43,579 bases of DNA, taken from an uncultured Lachnospiraceae bacterium (GTDB lineage Bacteria; Bacillota; Clostridia; Lachnospirales; Lachnospiraceae). The notes under the pieces were generated by a model. It was not told the origin of the DNA, did not search any database, and saw nothing but the letters and a program-made list of their open reading frames with translations. Both the position numbers and the translations under genes were made by a program. Shown here in pieces: positions 25,658-33,935 of the stretch (position 1 is the stretch's first letter; each line of letters opens with the position of its first letter). The stretch covers positions 1 to 43,579 of the forward strand of contig CANRHU010000025.1 in the NCBI GenBank assembly GCA_947630485.1. The letters run 5' to 3'.

Positions 25658-26876
25658 GAATCTGTACGGACGGCTTAAGGTTCTGGAATCGGAGGAGCGG
25701 CCGTTAGACCGTCTGGAGCGCCTGCGCGCGATGAACGGGCCTCTGCTGTTCTGGTACGGGGAACACGCCAGGGTATTGCCATGGCGGGAGAATCCTTCTC
25801 CCTACCGCGTCTGGATTTCGGAGATCATGCTTCAGCAGACCCGGGTGGAGGCGGTGAAACCGTACTTTGTCAGGTTCCTGCGGGAACTTCCGGACGCGGA
25901 GGCGCTGGCCGCGGTGCCTGAGGATCGGCTTTTGAAGCTGTGGGAAGGTCTCGGATACTATAACCGGGCCAGGAACTTAAAGAAGGCCGCGAAGATTCTT
26001 GTGGAAGAATATGACGGACGTCTGCCGGACAGCCGGGAGGAGCTTATGAAGCTTCCGGGAATCGGAAGCTATACGGCCGGCGCGATCGCCTCGATCGCCT
26101 ACGGCAAACCGGAACCGGCGGTGGACGGAAATGTGCTCAGGGTCTTATCCAGGATTCTGGCAAGCAGGGAGGACATTCGCAGCCAGGCGGTGAAGAACCG
26201 GTTCGAGAACGATCTGGCGCGGACAATGCCGAAGGAGAACTGCAGCGCTTTTAACCAGGGGCTGATTGAGATCGGGGCCGTAGTCTGCGTGCCGAACGGG
26301 GAGCCCCGCTGCGGGGCGTGTCCGTTTTGTTCGATCTGTCTTGCGGGACGGCAGGGGCTTACGGACAGCATTCCTTACAAGTCGCCGCCGAAGCCGCGCC
26401 GCGTCGAGGAGAGGACGGTTCTGCTGATCCGCGCGGGAGGACGCGTCGCGCTTCGGAAACGTCCGGCTAAAGGTCTGCTCGCTTCCCTGTATGAGTTTCC
26501 GTCGCTGGAGGGCAGGTGTTCGCAGGAGGAAGTGAAAGAGCGGTGGATCCCCGCGGAAGCCTCCGGGTGCGCGGCGGATTCAGAACCGGCAGGATCAGAC
26601 GCGTCTTTGACTGTCCGCAGTATTTCCCGCGCTCCCGATGCGGCGCACGTTTTCAGCCATGTGGAGTGGCATATGACCGGCTATCTTCTGGAGGTGGACG
26701 TCATACCGGAGACCTATCTGTCGGTGGAGCCGCGGGAGCTTACAGAGAGTTACCCGCTTCCCAGCGCGCTGGAAAGATACGTCCGGTTTCTGCGGGAGGA
26801 GGCGCCGCAGGACGGCGGAATTGGCTGCGCTGCTGGACGACAGAAATCAGCCGCGCCGCAGGACGGCGGGAATTAG
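25650..26876 (+). CDS. mutY: A/G-specific adenine glycosylase MutY
   Basis: 408 residues, overlapping birA by 8 bp. WISEIMLQQTRVEAV carries the catalytic Glu (E58). ELMKLPGIGSYTAGA is the helix-hairpin-helix, AVDGNV holds the catalytic Asp, and four cysteines in VCVPNGEPRCGACPFCSIC form the 4Fe-4S site. A NUDIX-like C-terminal domain for 8-oxoG recognition follows (RVALRKRPAKGLLASLYEFP). It removes A opposite 8-oxoguanine. The last ~20 residues (twice APQDGG) come from a 26-bp tandem repeat array and probably add nothing to the fold. ATG 25650 is chosen over GTG 25638 because of the AGGTG at 25636-25640. Confidence 0.94.
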   Translation: MSENLYGRLKVLESEERPLDRLERLRAMNGPLLFWYGEHARVLPWRENPSPYRVWISEIMLQQTRVEAVKPYFVRFLRELPDAEALAAVPEDRLLKLWEGLGYYNRARNLKKAAKILVEEYDGRLPDSREELMKLPGIGSYTAGAIASIAYGKPEPAVDGNVLRVLSRILASREDIRSQAVKNRFENDLARTMPKENCSAFNQGLIEIGAVVCVPNGEPRCGACPFCSICLAGRQGLTDSIPYKSPPKPRRVEERTVLLIRAGGRVALRKRPAKGLLASLYEFPSLEGRCSQEEVKERWIPAEASGCAADSEPAGSDASLTVRSISRAPDAAHVFSHVEWHMTGYLLEVDVIPETYLSVEPRELTESYPLPSALERYVRFLREEAPQDGGIGCAAGRQKSAAPQDGGN

Positions 26877-26923
26877 CCGCGTCGCAGGGCGGTCAGAGTC
26901 AGACACGCCGGAAGGCGGCCGGA
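26794..26923 (+). repeat. Five 26-bp tandem repeats spanning the mutY stop codon
   Basis: Units start at 26794, 26820, 26846, 26872 and 26898. Units 1, 3, 4 and 5 share GCCGCAGGACGGCGG with changes; unit 2 is the most diverged. The mutY stop lies in unit 4 and the array ends 24 bp before the lipid kinase start codon. Because 26 is not a multiple of three, gain or loss of a unit changes the mutY C-terminus and stop. Confidence 0.75.
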
Positions 26924-26946
26924 ATCAGATGAAGGAGGGGCAGTCG

Positions 26947-27849
26947 ATGGGAAGGCTTTTGCTGATCGCGAATCCTACGGCAGGTAAGACGAGGATCAAA
27001 GAAAGACTGCTGAATATTATTGATATTTTTAACAAAGCCGGGTGGCGGACGGAGGTGCATGTGACCCAGTCCAGGCTGGACGCCATGAACGTGGCGGCAT
27101 CCTGCGGCGGCGATGTGGATCTTTTGGTCTGCTGCGGCGGCGACGGTACTTTGAGCGAGACGATATCCGGCATGATGCGTTTGGAACGTCCGCCTGTCCT
27201 GGGCTATATCCCCGCGGGCTCCACCAACGATTTCGCTTCCAGCCTCGGCATTCCCCGGAGAATGGCGGACGCGGCGAGAAATGTGGTGGAAGGCACGCCG
27301 TACCGGATCGATATCGGGCAGTTCTGCGGCGAGCGGAATTTCGTCTACGTGGCGGGCTTCGGCGCATTTACGGAGGTGTCCTATATGACCCCGCAGGAGA
27401 AGAAGAATCTGCTGGGACATCAGGCCTACATGCTGGAGGGGATGAAGAGTCTGGCGAATATCAAATCCTATCATATGAAGGTTGAGTCGGACGAATTCTC
27501 CATGGAGGAGGATTTCATTTTCGGCATGGTGACCAATACGACCAGCGTCGGCGGCTTTAAGGGCCTGGTGGCGCGGAACGTGGCGTTGGACGACGGCCTT
27601 TTTGAGGTGCTTCTGATCCGAACGCCCACATCGCCGCTTGAACTTACGAACATTTTGTCATCAATGATAACCAAGGAGGAATACAATGAGTATGTCCACC
27701 GCTTTCTGACTTCGCGGCTTCTCATTACCTGCAGCGAGCCCGTGGACTGGGTGCTGGACGGAGAATTCGGAGGCGAGCGCTCGGAGGTGGAGATTGAGAA
27801 TCTGACGAAAAGAATCGAAATTGTGGCGGGAAATGTAAAAAAACATTGA
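26947..27849 (+). CDS. Diacylglycerol kinase-family lipid kinase (YegS/DgkB type)
   Basis: 300 residues. LIANPTAGK opens the DAGK catalytic domain, and CCGGDGTLSETISGM is the nucleotide-binding GGDGT motif. YIPAGSTNDFASSLGIP and the C-terminal VDWVLDGEF complete the family pattern. Substrate may be diacylglycerol or a related lipid. AGGAGG at 26933-26938 sets the start at 26947; a longer open frame upstream runs through the tandem repeat array and is not credible. Confidence 0.92.
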   Translation: MGRLLLIANPTAGKTRIKERLLNIIDIFNKAGWRTEVHVTQSRLDAMNVAASCGGDVDLLVCCGGDGTLSETISGMMRLERPPVLGYIPAGSTNDFASSLGIPRRMADAARNVVEGTPYRIDIGQFCGERNFVYVAGFGAFTEVSYMTPQEKKNLLGHQAYMLEGMKSLANIKSYHMKVESDEFSMEEDFIFGMVTNTTSVGGFKGLVARNVALDDGLFEVLLIRTPTSPLELTNILSSMITKEEYNEYVHRFLTSRLLITCSEPVDWVLDGEFGGERSEVEIENLTKRIEIVAGNVKKH

Positions 27850-27874
27850 AAAATGGATTTTGGTATTATATAAT
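27846..27874 (+). promoter_or_regulatory. Sigma-A promoter for rpoD
   Basis: TTGAAA (27846-27851), 17-bp spacer, TATAAT (27869-27874). It overlaps the end of the kinase gene and gives a short leader of about 30 nt before GTG 27911. Confidence 0.8.
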
Positions 27875-27910
27875 GATAATTTGATGACATAAGCGAAAGG
27901 ACATCTTTTT

Positions 27911-29038
27911 GTGGACAAAACGATATTTTTAGAGAAACTGGGCAAGCTGGTAGAGCAGGCAAAGACGAAAAGCAATACCATCGGCATGACAGAGATCAAT
28001 AACGCGTTTATGGGCGATGATCTGTCTACGGAACAGATGGAGCATATTTATGCCTATATGGAGGCCAATGAGATCGATGTGATCCAGGAAGCGGACGAGA
28101 ACATGATCGCGGAAGTGGAGATGCTTCTGGCGGCGGACGACGACGACGACCGTTTCCTTAAGGATGATGAGGAAGACATTGATCTGGACGCCATCGACCT
28201 TCTGGAAGGCATCGGAACGGAGGATCCGGTCCGCATGTATCTGAAGGAGATCGGGACGGTTCCGCTGCTGACCGCCGAGGAGGAGATGGAGCTGGCCATG
28301 CGCAAGGCCGAGGGAGACGAGGCGGCCAAGGACCGCCTGATTGAGGCGAACCTGCGTCTCGTCGTCAGCATCGCCAAGCGCTATACCGGAAGAGGCATGA
28401 GCTTTCTTGATCTGGTGCAGGAGGGCAACCTGGGCCTGATCAAGGGCGTCGAGAAGTTTGATTACACGAAGGGCTATAAGCTGAGTACATATGCGACCTG
28501 GTGGATTCGGCAGTCGGTGACCAGGGCTCTGGCGGATCAGGCCAGAACGATCCGCGTGCCGGTGCATATGGTGGAGACCATCAATAAGATGTCGAAGATG
28601 CAGAGGAAGCTGACGCTGGAGCTCGGCTATGAGCCTTCGGTGACGGAGCTTTCCGACGCGCTTGAGATGCCGGAAGACAAGGTCATGGAGATTATGCAGA
28701 TTGCCAGGGAGCCGGCGTCGCTGGAGACCCCCATCGGCGAGGAGGATGATTCCAACCTGGGAGATTTCGTGGCGGACACGAATGTGGTGACGCCGGAGGG
28801 AAATGTGGAATCTGTGATGCTCCGCGAGCATATCGATGCGCTGTTGGGAGACTTAAAGGAGAGGGAGCGGCAGGTGATCGTGCTCCGCTTCGGCCTGGAG
28901 GACGGCCATCCCAGGACGCTTGAGGAAGTGGGCAAGGAGTTTAACGTGACCCGTGAACGTATTCGTCAGATTGAGGCCAAGGCCTTGAGGAAGCTCCGCA
29001 ACCCTGTGCGCAGCAAGCGGATCCGCGACTTCCTGTAA
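27911..29038 (+). CDS. rpoD: Primary RNA polymerase sigma factor (sigma-A/RpoD)
   Basis: 375 residues. It has an N-terminal region 1.1, then an acidic stretch ([20 protein letters not shown]), region 1.2 [17 protein letters not shown], region 2 [20 protein letters not shown] and [20 protein letters not shown], region 3 and region 4 REVRKEFN-equivalent [22 protein letters not shown] 27911 follows AAAGGA. The usual neighbour dnaG is absent; a lipid kinase gene is upstream and queH downstream. Confidence 0.97.
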   Translation: MDKTIFLEKLGKLVEQAKTKSNTIGMTEINNAFMGDDLSTEQMEHIYAYMEANEIDVIQEADENMIAEVEMLLAADDDDDRFLKDDEEDIDLDAIDLLEGIGTEDPVRMYLKEIGTVPLLTAEEEMELAMRKAEGDEAAKDRLIEANLRLVVSIAKRYTGRGMSFLDLVQEGNLGLIKGVEKFDYTKGYKLSTYATWWIRQSVTRALADQARTIRVPVHMVETINKMSKMQRKLTLELGYEPSVTELSDALEMPEDKVMEIMQIAREPASLETPIGEEDDSNLGDFVADTNVVTPEGNVESVMLREHIDALLGDLKERERQVIVLRFGLEDGHPRTLEEVGKEFNVTRERIRQIEAKALRKLRNPVRSKRIRDFL

Positions 29039-29054
29039 GCAGCGGGAGATTTAC

Positions 29055-29711
29055 ATGAACAGACGCAATTACCAGAAGGAGCTTGACCGTATTCTCGACA
29101 GAACCGCCGCGGCTTCGTCCGCGGACGGCGCGCTGCCGCGGCTTCTGCTTCACGCGTGCTGCGCGCCCTGCAGCAGTTATGTGCTGGAGTATCTGTCCGG
29201 CTATTTCGAAATCACCGTTTTTTTCTTCAATCCCAATATGGATTCGCCGGAGGAATATGCCCGGCGCGCGTCGGAGGAAAAACGGCTGATCGCTGAAATG
29301 CCGTTAAAGCATAAGGTGGATTACCTTGAAGGGGCTTACCGGCCGGAGACCTTTTACGGGGCGGTCAGGGGCCTTGAGAAGGAGCCGGAGGGCGGAGCGC
29401 GCTGCGGGAAATGCTTTGAACTGCGGCTTTCGGAGACGGCCCGGCAGGCCCGGCAGGGCGGGTATGATTATTTTACCACCTCCCTCACCATCAGCCCTCT
29501 GAAGAACGCGGATGTTCTCAATGCGATCGGCGAGCGGCTTGGGGAGGAATACGGCGTGGCCTATCTGACCTCGGATTTTAAGAAGAGGGACGGATACAAG
29601 CGCTCGATTGAGCTTTCGAAGCAGTACGGGCTTTACCGGCAGAATTATTGCGGCTGTGTTTTTTCCCGGCAGGACAAAGCGGTTCTGTCAGGGACGGAGA
29701 GATCGGTTTGA
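29055..29711 (+). CDS. queH: Epoxyqueuosine reductase QueH
   Basis: 218 residues of the QueH (former DUF208) family. Cysteines C35, C36 and C39 in LHACCAPCSS, RCGKCFELRL and the C-terminal NYCGCVFS supply the Fe-S and metal ligands. TTSLTISPLKNADVLNAIG and SDFKKRDGYKRSIELSK are typical. It performs the last step of queuosine synthesis, reducing epoxyqueuosine in tRNA without needing cobalamin. It lies 16 bp after rpoD. Confidence 0.94.
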   Translation: MNRRNYQKELDRILDRTAAASSADGALPRLLLHACCAPCSSYVLEYLSGYFEITVFFFNPNMDSPEEYARRASEEKRLIAEMPLKHKVDYLEGAYRPETFYGAVRGLEKEPEGGARCGKCFELRLSETARQARQGGYDYFTTSLTISPLKNADVLNAIGERLGEEYGVAYLTSDFKKRDGYKRSIELSKQYGLYRQNYCGCVFSRQDKAVLSGTERSV

Positions 29712-29751
29712 TACCGGTTATACAGAATATCAATCAAAGGAGACAGAAGCT

Positions 29752-30018
29752 ATGATCAGTAAGACCTTAACCGTAGTGAATCCTTCCGGACTTCATTTGA
29801 GACCGGCAGGGGTGCTGTCCCAGACGGCTATGCGATTCAAATCCGAAATCATTTTGGAGAGCGGCGATAAACGCATCATTGCGAAAAGCGTGCTGAACGT
29901 AATGGCAGCCGGTATCAAGTGCGGCGCCCAGATCAACGTAGTGTGCAACGGCCCGGATGAGGCAGAAGCGCTGGAGGCGGTTGCGAAAGCCATCGAGACC
30001 GGATTGGGCGAGATGTAA
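29752..30018 (+). CDS. ptsH: Phosphocarrier protein HPr
   Basis: 88 residues. The phospho-accepting His15 in NPSGLHLRPAG, with Arg17, and the regulatory Ser46 in IIAKSVLNVMA sit at exactly the canonical positions, so this is a functional PTS/catabolite-control HPr rather than a paralogue lacking one site. AAAGGAGAC precedes the ATG. It is isolated from ptsI. A strong terminator follows. Confidence 0.95.
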   Translation: MISKTLTVVNPSGLHLRPAGVLSQTAMRFKSEIILESGDKRIIAKSVLNVMAAGIKCGAQINVVCNGPDEAEALEAVAKAIETGLGEM

Positions 30019-30041
30019 TCGGCGGAGAAATGTGTTCGGAG

Positions 30042-30074
30042 CAGGCGGAGGAGCGATTCCTTCCGCCTGTTTTT
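30042..30074 (+). terminator. Intrinsic terminator after HPr gene
   Basis: CAGGCGGA (30042-30049) pairs with TCCGCCTG (30062-30069), extended inward by GGA/TCC, and is followed by TTTTT (30070-30074). Confidence 0.85.
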
Positions 30075-30076
30075 CG

Positions 30077-30122
30077 TTACGTCAGTATGCGAACAAAGCG
30101 CCAGTGACGCTTTGTCCGTATT
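30077..30122 (+). repeat. Dispersed hairpin repeat, copy 1 (left of sugar cluster)
   Basis: A 46-bp element matching 42426-42471 at 43 positions. It folds as a 14-bp stem, ATGCGAACAAAGCG (30087-30100) with its partner at 30108-30121, around the loop CCAGTGA. There is one G-U pair and one A-C mismatch. Confidence 0.85.
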
Positions 30123-30125
30123 TCC

Positions 30126-30149
30126 ATGCGAACAGAACGCCAGTGACGC
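30126..30149 (+). repeat. Half copy of the same repeat
   Basis: 24 bp matching the 5' arm and loop of copy 1 at 22 positions (ATGCGAACA, then CGCCAGTGACGC). The 3' arm is missing, so it cannot fold the same way. The remainder of the gap to 30216 shows nothing recognisable. Confidence 0.7.
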
Positions 30150-30216
30150 GTCCCCTGCCTTTAAATGGCGGAATCTTCAGCAATTTCGTGCAACGGAATA
30201 AAAAGTGAAAAATATA

Positions 30217-30245
30217 TTGACAATTCCAACAGAAAGGAGTATATT
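30217..30245 (+). promoter_or_regulatory. Sigma-A promoter of the sugar cluster
   Basis: Perfect TTGACA (30217-30222), 17-bp spacer, TATATT (30240-30245). Initiation is expected near 30252, which rules out the open-frame codons upstream of 30298 as translation starts. Confidence 0.8.
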
Positions 30246-30264
30246 ATTTTTAAGAAATAAATTT

Positions 30265-30281
30265 AGGAAACACTGTTTCCT
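30265..30281. promoter_or_regulatory. 17-bp perfect inverted repeat, candidate operator of the LacI-type regulator
   Basis: AGGAAACACTGTTTCCT is a 7-3-7 perfect inverted repeat, about +14 to +30 relative to the predicted transcription start and just ahead of the regulator gene. The position suits repression by road-block. LacI sites usually have an even centre with CG, so a 5' leader hairpin is an alternative reading. No other copy was seen in the cluster. Confidence 0.5.
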
Positions 30282-30297
30282 GGAAAAAGAGTATAAA

Positions 30298-32214
30298 ATG
30301 ACGGTAAAAGAGATTGCAAAATTGGCGAATGTATCCACATCTACTGTCTCAAAGATCCTGAATGGAAAAGATCAGACCATCAGCTGCGAGACCCGGAAAA
30401 AGGTATTGGACATCGCCAAGGAATATCACTACAATCCATACCAATCCGTGCTTGGGGCCGCCGGAGGAGGAAAGTTTCTCCTCGGGGTCATTGTCCGGGA
30501 ATCCGAGGAGAGCCGGAAGCTTTTGGCGGGAATCAGCTCGCAGGCCAGCGCAGACGGCTATCTGGTTCTTGTCAGCAGCTACGGCGGACAGGAGGACGGA
30601 GAGAGAAAGGCCATTGAGCGGCTGCTGTCGCAGAATCCGGGCGGAGTGATCTGGCAGAGAAGCGGCGGCGTTTACCAGGATTACGAACAGATTCTTGCAG
30701 AAAAACGAATACCTGTACTTTATGCTGATTCCCTGTTTAAGGGGGGAGACAGGGATCAGATCTTCGCAGACTACGAACATCTTGGTTATGAGCTTGCCCG
30801 GTATCTGACAGACCGGGGACATCAGAAGCTTATGTGTCTGTACCCGGATGAGCTGGACGATACGATCCGGTTTCTGGAAGGGGTTCAGAGATGTCTGTAT
30901 GAACACCAAATCCCCTATGCCAAAGAAATCATTACGAAATGGACGGACGGTTTTTCTCTGAATGAGAAAATGCTTTCCGGCATCACGGCTGTGATCTGTT
31001 TTGATGAGGTCATTGCCGGGGACGTTTGCCGCAAGGCGGCGGAGAACGGATATCATATCCCGGAGGACCTCTCCGTGATCAGCGCGGGAAATCCCGATGT
31101 ATCAGCGCTTATGACGCCGGCAGTCACGACGATTGCGATCTCCCTGGAGAAATTGGGACAGAAGATATGCGGGAGTCTGATCGGCCGGATCGAGCAGACG
31201 CAGGCCGCGGAAGAGGAGCCGGAGGAAACGTTTTTTGCGGGCGGCAGCGTGCGCGATATCCGCAAGCAGCGAAGGGCGAAGATCGTTGTGGTCGGAGCGA
31301 TGAACATAGACTCTGTGATTAATGTAAAGGAGTTTCCCAATCCCGGTCAGACTCTTGTAGCGGAGAGCCTGACGGTTCTTCCGGGCGGTAAAGGTTCCAA
31401 TCAGGCGGCGGGGGCCGCTAAGCTGGGGGCGCAGGTGTTTTTGATCGGCAAGCTGGGGCAGGATTACGAGGCCAAGATCCTGCGGGACGCCATGGCGGAG
31501 CTTGGCGTAAACCAGGAGGGCGTGACGGAGATCGGATTTTCAGGTACCGGAAAGGCCCTGATCACGGTGCAGCAGAACGGCGAGAGCAACATTGTCATCT
31601 ATCCCGGCGCAAACCGCTATCTGAGCCCCGGGGACGTCGAGCGGCACAGCGGTTTTATGGAAAACGCCCGGTTCTGCCTGCTGCAGACGGAAGCACCTAT
31701 GGAGACTGTGGAATACGCCGCGTCCCTCGCCAGAAGGCGGGGCGTGAAGGTCATGCTGAAACCCGCGGCAGTCAGCCGTCTGAACAACCGGCTGCTTGCG
31801 GATATCGACTATCTGATCCCGAATGAGAAGGAGCTCCATCTGCTTTTGCCGGGGGAGGAATCGGTCGAGGAGAAGGCGGAGCATTTTTTGAAAAAAGGAG
31901 TTTCCCACGTGATTGTGACGCTGGGAGAGCAGGGGTGCTATCTGCGGGACCGGAAACATTCGCTTTATTTTTCCGCGGGAGACTTTAAGGCGGTCGATAC
32001 GACGGGGGCGGCGGACGCGTTCATCGCGGCGCTGGCCGTGTATCTGGCCGAGGGGACGGAACTGACCATGGCGGTGCGGATTGCCTCCTACGCGGCCGGC
32101 TGTTCGGTCACCAGGCCGGGCGTGCAGTCGGCGATGCTGTCCCGGCAGGCGGTGGATCTCTGTATGGAGGAGATCAGCCGTCAGATCCGGATGGGAACGA
32201 AACGTTTTTCATAA
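30298..32214 (+). CDS. LacI-type transcriptional regulator fused to a PfkB/ribokinase-family domain
   Basis: 638 residues. Residues 1-50 are a LacI helix-turn-helix (MTVKEIAKLANVSTSTVSKI). Residues ~58-320 are the periplasmic-binding-like sensor (FLLGVIVRESEESRKLLAGI, ITAVICFDEVIAGDV, TTIAISLEKLGQKI). Residues ~326-630 are a ribokinase-type domain: KIVVVGAMNIDSVINV, GGKGSNQAAGAAKLGA (363-378) and VDTTGAADAF (566-575). The last motif normally reads DTTGAGDxF; the Gly to Ala change falls in the anion-hole loop next to the catalytic Asp573, so activity may be reduced or the domain may serve as a sensor. ATG 30298 lies downstream of the promoter and inverted repeat; its ribosome-binding site is weak. 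Confidence 0.9.
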   Translation: MTVKEIAKLANVSTSTVSKILNGKDQTISCETRKKVLDIAKEYHYNPYQSVLGAAGGGKFLLGVIVRESEESRKLLAGISSQASADGYLVLVSSYGGQEDGERKAIERLLSQNPGGVIWQRSGGVYQDYEQILAEKRIPVLYADSLFKGGDRDQIFADYEHLGYELARYLTDRGHQKLMCLYPDELDDTIRFLEGVQRCLYEHQIPYAKEIITKWTDGFSLNEKMLSGITAVICFDEVIAGDVCRKAAENGYHIPEDLSVISAGNPDVSALMTPAVTTIAISLEKLGQKICGSLIGRIEQTQAAEEEPEETFFAGGSVRDIRKQRRAKIVVVGAMNIDSVINVKEFPNPGQTLVAESLTVLPGGKGSNQAAGAAKLGAQVFLIGKLGQDYEAKILRDAMAELGVNQEGVTEIGFSGTGKALITVQQNGESNIVIYPGANRYLSPGDVERHSGFMENARFCLLQTEAPMETVEYAASLARRRGVKVMLKPAAVSRLNNRLLADIDYLIPNEKELHLLLPGEESVEEKAEHFLKKGVSHVIVTLGEQGCYLRDRKHSLYFSAGDFKAVDTTGAADAFIAALAVYLAEGTELTMAVRIASYAAGCSVTRPGVQSAMLSRQAVDLCMEEISRQIRMGTKRFS

Positions 32215-32227
32215 GGGAGGATTTGGG

Positions 32228-33622
32228 ATGAAACAGGAAATAAGGCTTCTGGCCCCCTGCGGGATACTGGGATACGGTTATCCGAAGGAATCCTTTTTAA
32301 ACGGAATGGCCATGAAGCCGGACGCGATCGTGGTGGATGCGGGGAGCACGGACGCCGGGCCCCATAAGCTCGGAGCCGGCGTGGCGATTGTCAGCCGTCA
32401 GGCCTGCAAAAAGGATCTGGAGCTGATGATCACGGAGGGCGCCAAGGCCAAAATCCCGGTAATCGTGGGTTCTGCCGGAGGCAGCGGCGGCCGGGTTCAC
32501 GTGGAGTGGACGATGCGGATTGTCCGCGAGATTCTGACGGAGCACGGCCTTGAGGCGATGCGGACGGCCGTAATCTGGGGGGATATCCCCAAGGAGGTCG
32601 TGGCGGAGCGCTTAAAGGAAGGGAAGGTAACGCCTCTGGGCAACGCGGTAAAGCCGCTGACGGAGGAGCGTCTGGCCGAGACGAACAGCATCGTGGCCCA
32701 GATGGGGCACGAGCCTGTGGTGGAGGCGCTTAAGGCGGGATACCAGCTGATTATCTGCGGGAGGGCGTACGATCCGGCGCCGTTTGCGGCGGTCGCGATC
32801 TGGCAGGGACTGCCCGCGGCTTACGGCTATCATGCCGGGAAGATTCTGGAGTGCGCGGCGCTGTGCGCCGTGCCGGGAACCACCAAGGACTGTATGCTGG
32901 GGACCATAACCCAGGACGGATTCAGGATTACGCCGCTCTCGCCTTCGAGAAAGTGTACCTCCCTCTCGGTTGCGGCCCACACCTTCTACGAGAAGGATCA
33001 CCCCTATATCCTCCACGGGCCGGGAACGGTGCTGGATCTGGAGAACTGCCGGTTTGCCGAGATGGGGGACGGAAGCGTCTGGGTGACGGGAAGCAGGATC
33101 AGCTCTACGGATCCGTACTGCATCAAGCTGGAGGGGGCGAGAAGGGCGGCCTACCGGACGTTTGTGATCGCCGGGGCCAGGGATCCGCTGTTCATCCGCT
33201 CCGTCGAGGAGATTGAAAAGCTGGCGGAGGAGCAGGTGAGGGCCTACTATCAGGAGATCCCGGAGGAGGATTACCGGATCCATTTTATCAATTACGGAAT
33301 CAACGGCGTTATGGGGGATTTGGAGCCCAACCGCGAGCTGCCCCACGAGGTGGGAATCGTATTTGAGGTTCTGGCGAAGGATCAGGAGCTGGCCGACGCG
33401 GTCTGCGCTACCCTTCGGTCCACGCTTCTGCACTACGGCTATGAGGGCAGGAAGTCCACGGCCGGGAATCTGGCGTTCCCGTTTGCGCCGAGCGATGTAT
33501 CCTTCGGGCCGGTGTATGAATTTTCCGTCTATCATCTGATGGAGGCAGCGGACGGCTGCGAGCTGTTCCCGATTGAGGATATGACCATGGCAGAGGGGAG
33601 GGAAGACCATGAAGCTGTATGA
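32228..33622 (+). CDS. AtuA-like (DUF1446) protein
   Basis: 464 residues of the acyclic terpene utilisation AtuA family. IRLLAPCGILGYGYPKESF, DAIVVDAGSTDAGPHKLG, VIVGSAGGSGGRVHVEW and IICGRAYDPAPFAAVAIWQG are the conserved blocks. AtuA takes part in citronellol degradation in pseudomonads but its reaction is not established, and most clostridial members are uncharacterised. GGGAGG precedes the ATG, 14 bp after the regulator. The last 14 bp overlap the DUF4387 gene. Confidence 0.85.
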   Translation: MKQEIRLLAPCGILGYGYPKESFLNGMAMKPDAIVVDAGSTDAGPHKLGAGVAIVSRQACKKDLELMITEGAKAKIPVIVGSAGGSGGRVHVEWTMRIVREILTEHGLEAMRTAVIWGDIPKEVVAERLKEGKVTPLGNAVKPLTEERLAETNSIVAQMGHEPVVEALKAGYQLIICGRAYDPAPFAAVAIWQGLPAAYGYHAGKILECAALCAVPGTTKDCMLGTITQDGFRITPLSPSRKCTSLSVAAHTFYEKDHPYILHGPGTVLDLENCRFAEMGDGSVWVTGSRISSTDPYCIKLEGARRAAYRTFVIAGARDPLFIRSVEEIEKLAEEQVRAYYQEIPEEDYRIHFINYGINGVMGDLEPNRELPHEVGIVFEVLAKDQELADAVCATLRSTLLHYGYEGRKSTAGNLAFPFAPSDVSFGPVYEFSVYHLMEAADGCELFPIEDMTMAEGREDHEAV

Positions 33623-33914
33623 CGCGGCGAAGGTGATCCGCTCCAAGAACAGCGGGCCGTTCTCGATCACGCTGGACGTCCTCTTCGACGATCCAAAGAG
33701 GTATGAGCAGGTGAAGCGGATGGGCCTGATTACAAAGAAAACGGTTGCCGGACTGTATCACATCGCGGAGGACGCCATCACGCAGATCGTGTTTTTTGAC
33801 GCGGCCCTCGGCTTTAAGATCACATTTGACAGGAAAATCTCCTCGGGGACCTGCCTGGACACGGACGTTTACGGGGCCCAGCAGCATATCCCGCTGGGGG
33901 AGCTTGAGATCTGA
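33609..33914 (+). CDS. DUF4387 protein, partner of the AtuA-like protein
   Basis: 101 residues: MKLYDAAKVIRSKNSGPFSI, TLDVLFDDPKRYEQVK, DAALGFKITFDRKISSG and DVYGAQQHIPL match DUF4387. This domain is commonly encoded right after, or fused to, AtuA-type proteins, which suggests a two-subunit enzyme. Function unknown. The 14-bp overlap indicates translational coupling. Confidence 0.82.
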   Translation: MKLYDAAKVIRSKNSGPFSITLDVLFDDPKRYEQVKRMGLITKKTVAGLYHIAEDAITQIVFFDAALGFKITFDRKISSGTCLDTDVYGAQQHIPLGELEI

Positions 33915-33935
33915 CGTCAGCGGAAGGAGGCAGCA

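Noticed and set aside
26821..26946. Upstream extension of the lipid kinase frame
   Set aside because: It runs through the 26-bp repeat array; the AGGAGG at 26933-26938 clearly serves ATG 26947.
30019..30204. Possible CRISPR-like repeats near CCAGTGACGC
   Set aside because: There is only one full and one partial copy, with no regular spacers and no cas genes in the window.
30205..30297. Earlier GTG start for the LacI-PfkB fusion
   Set aside because: The promoter -35 and -10 elements and the predicted transcription start lie inside this segment; LacI proteins begin directly with the helix-turn-helix.
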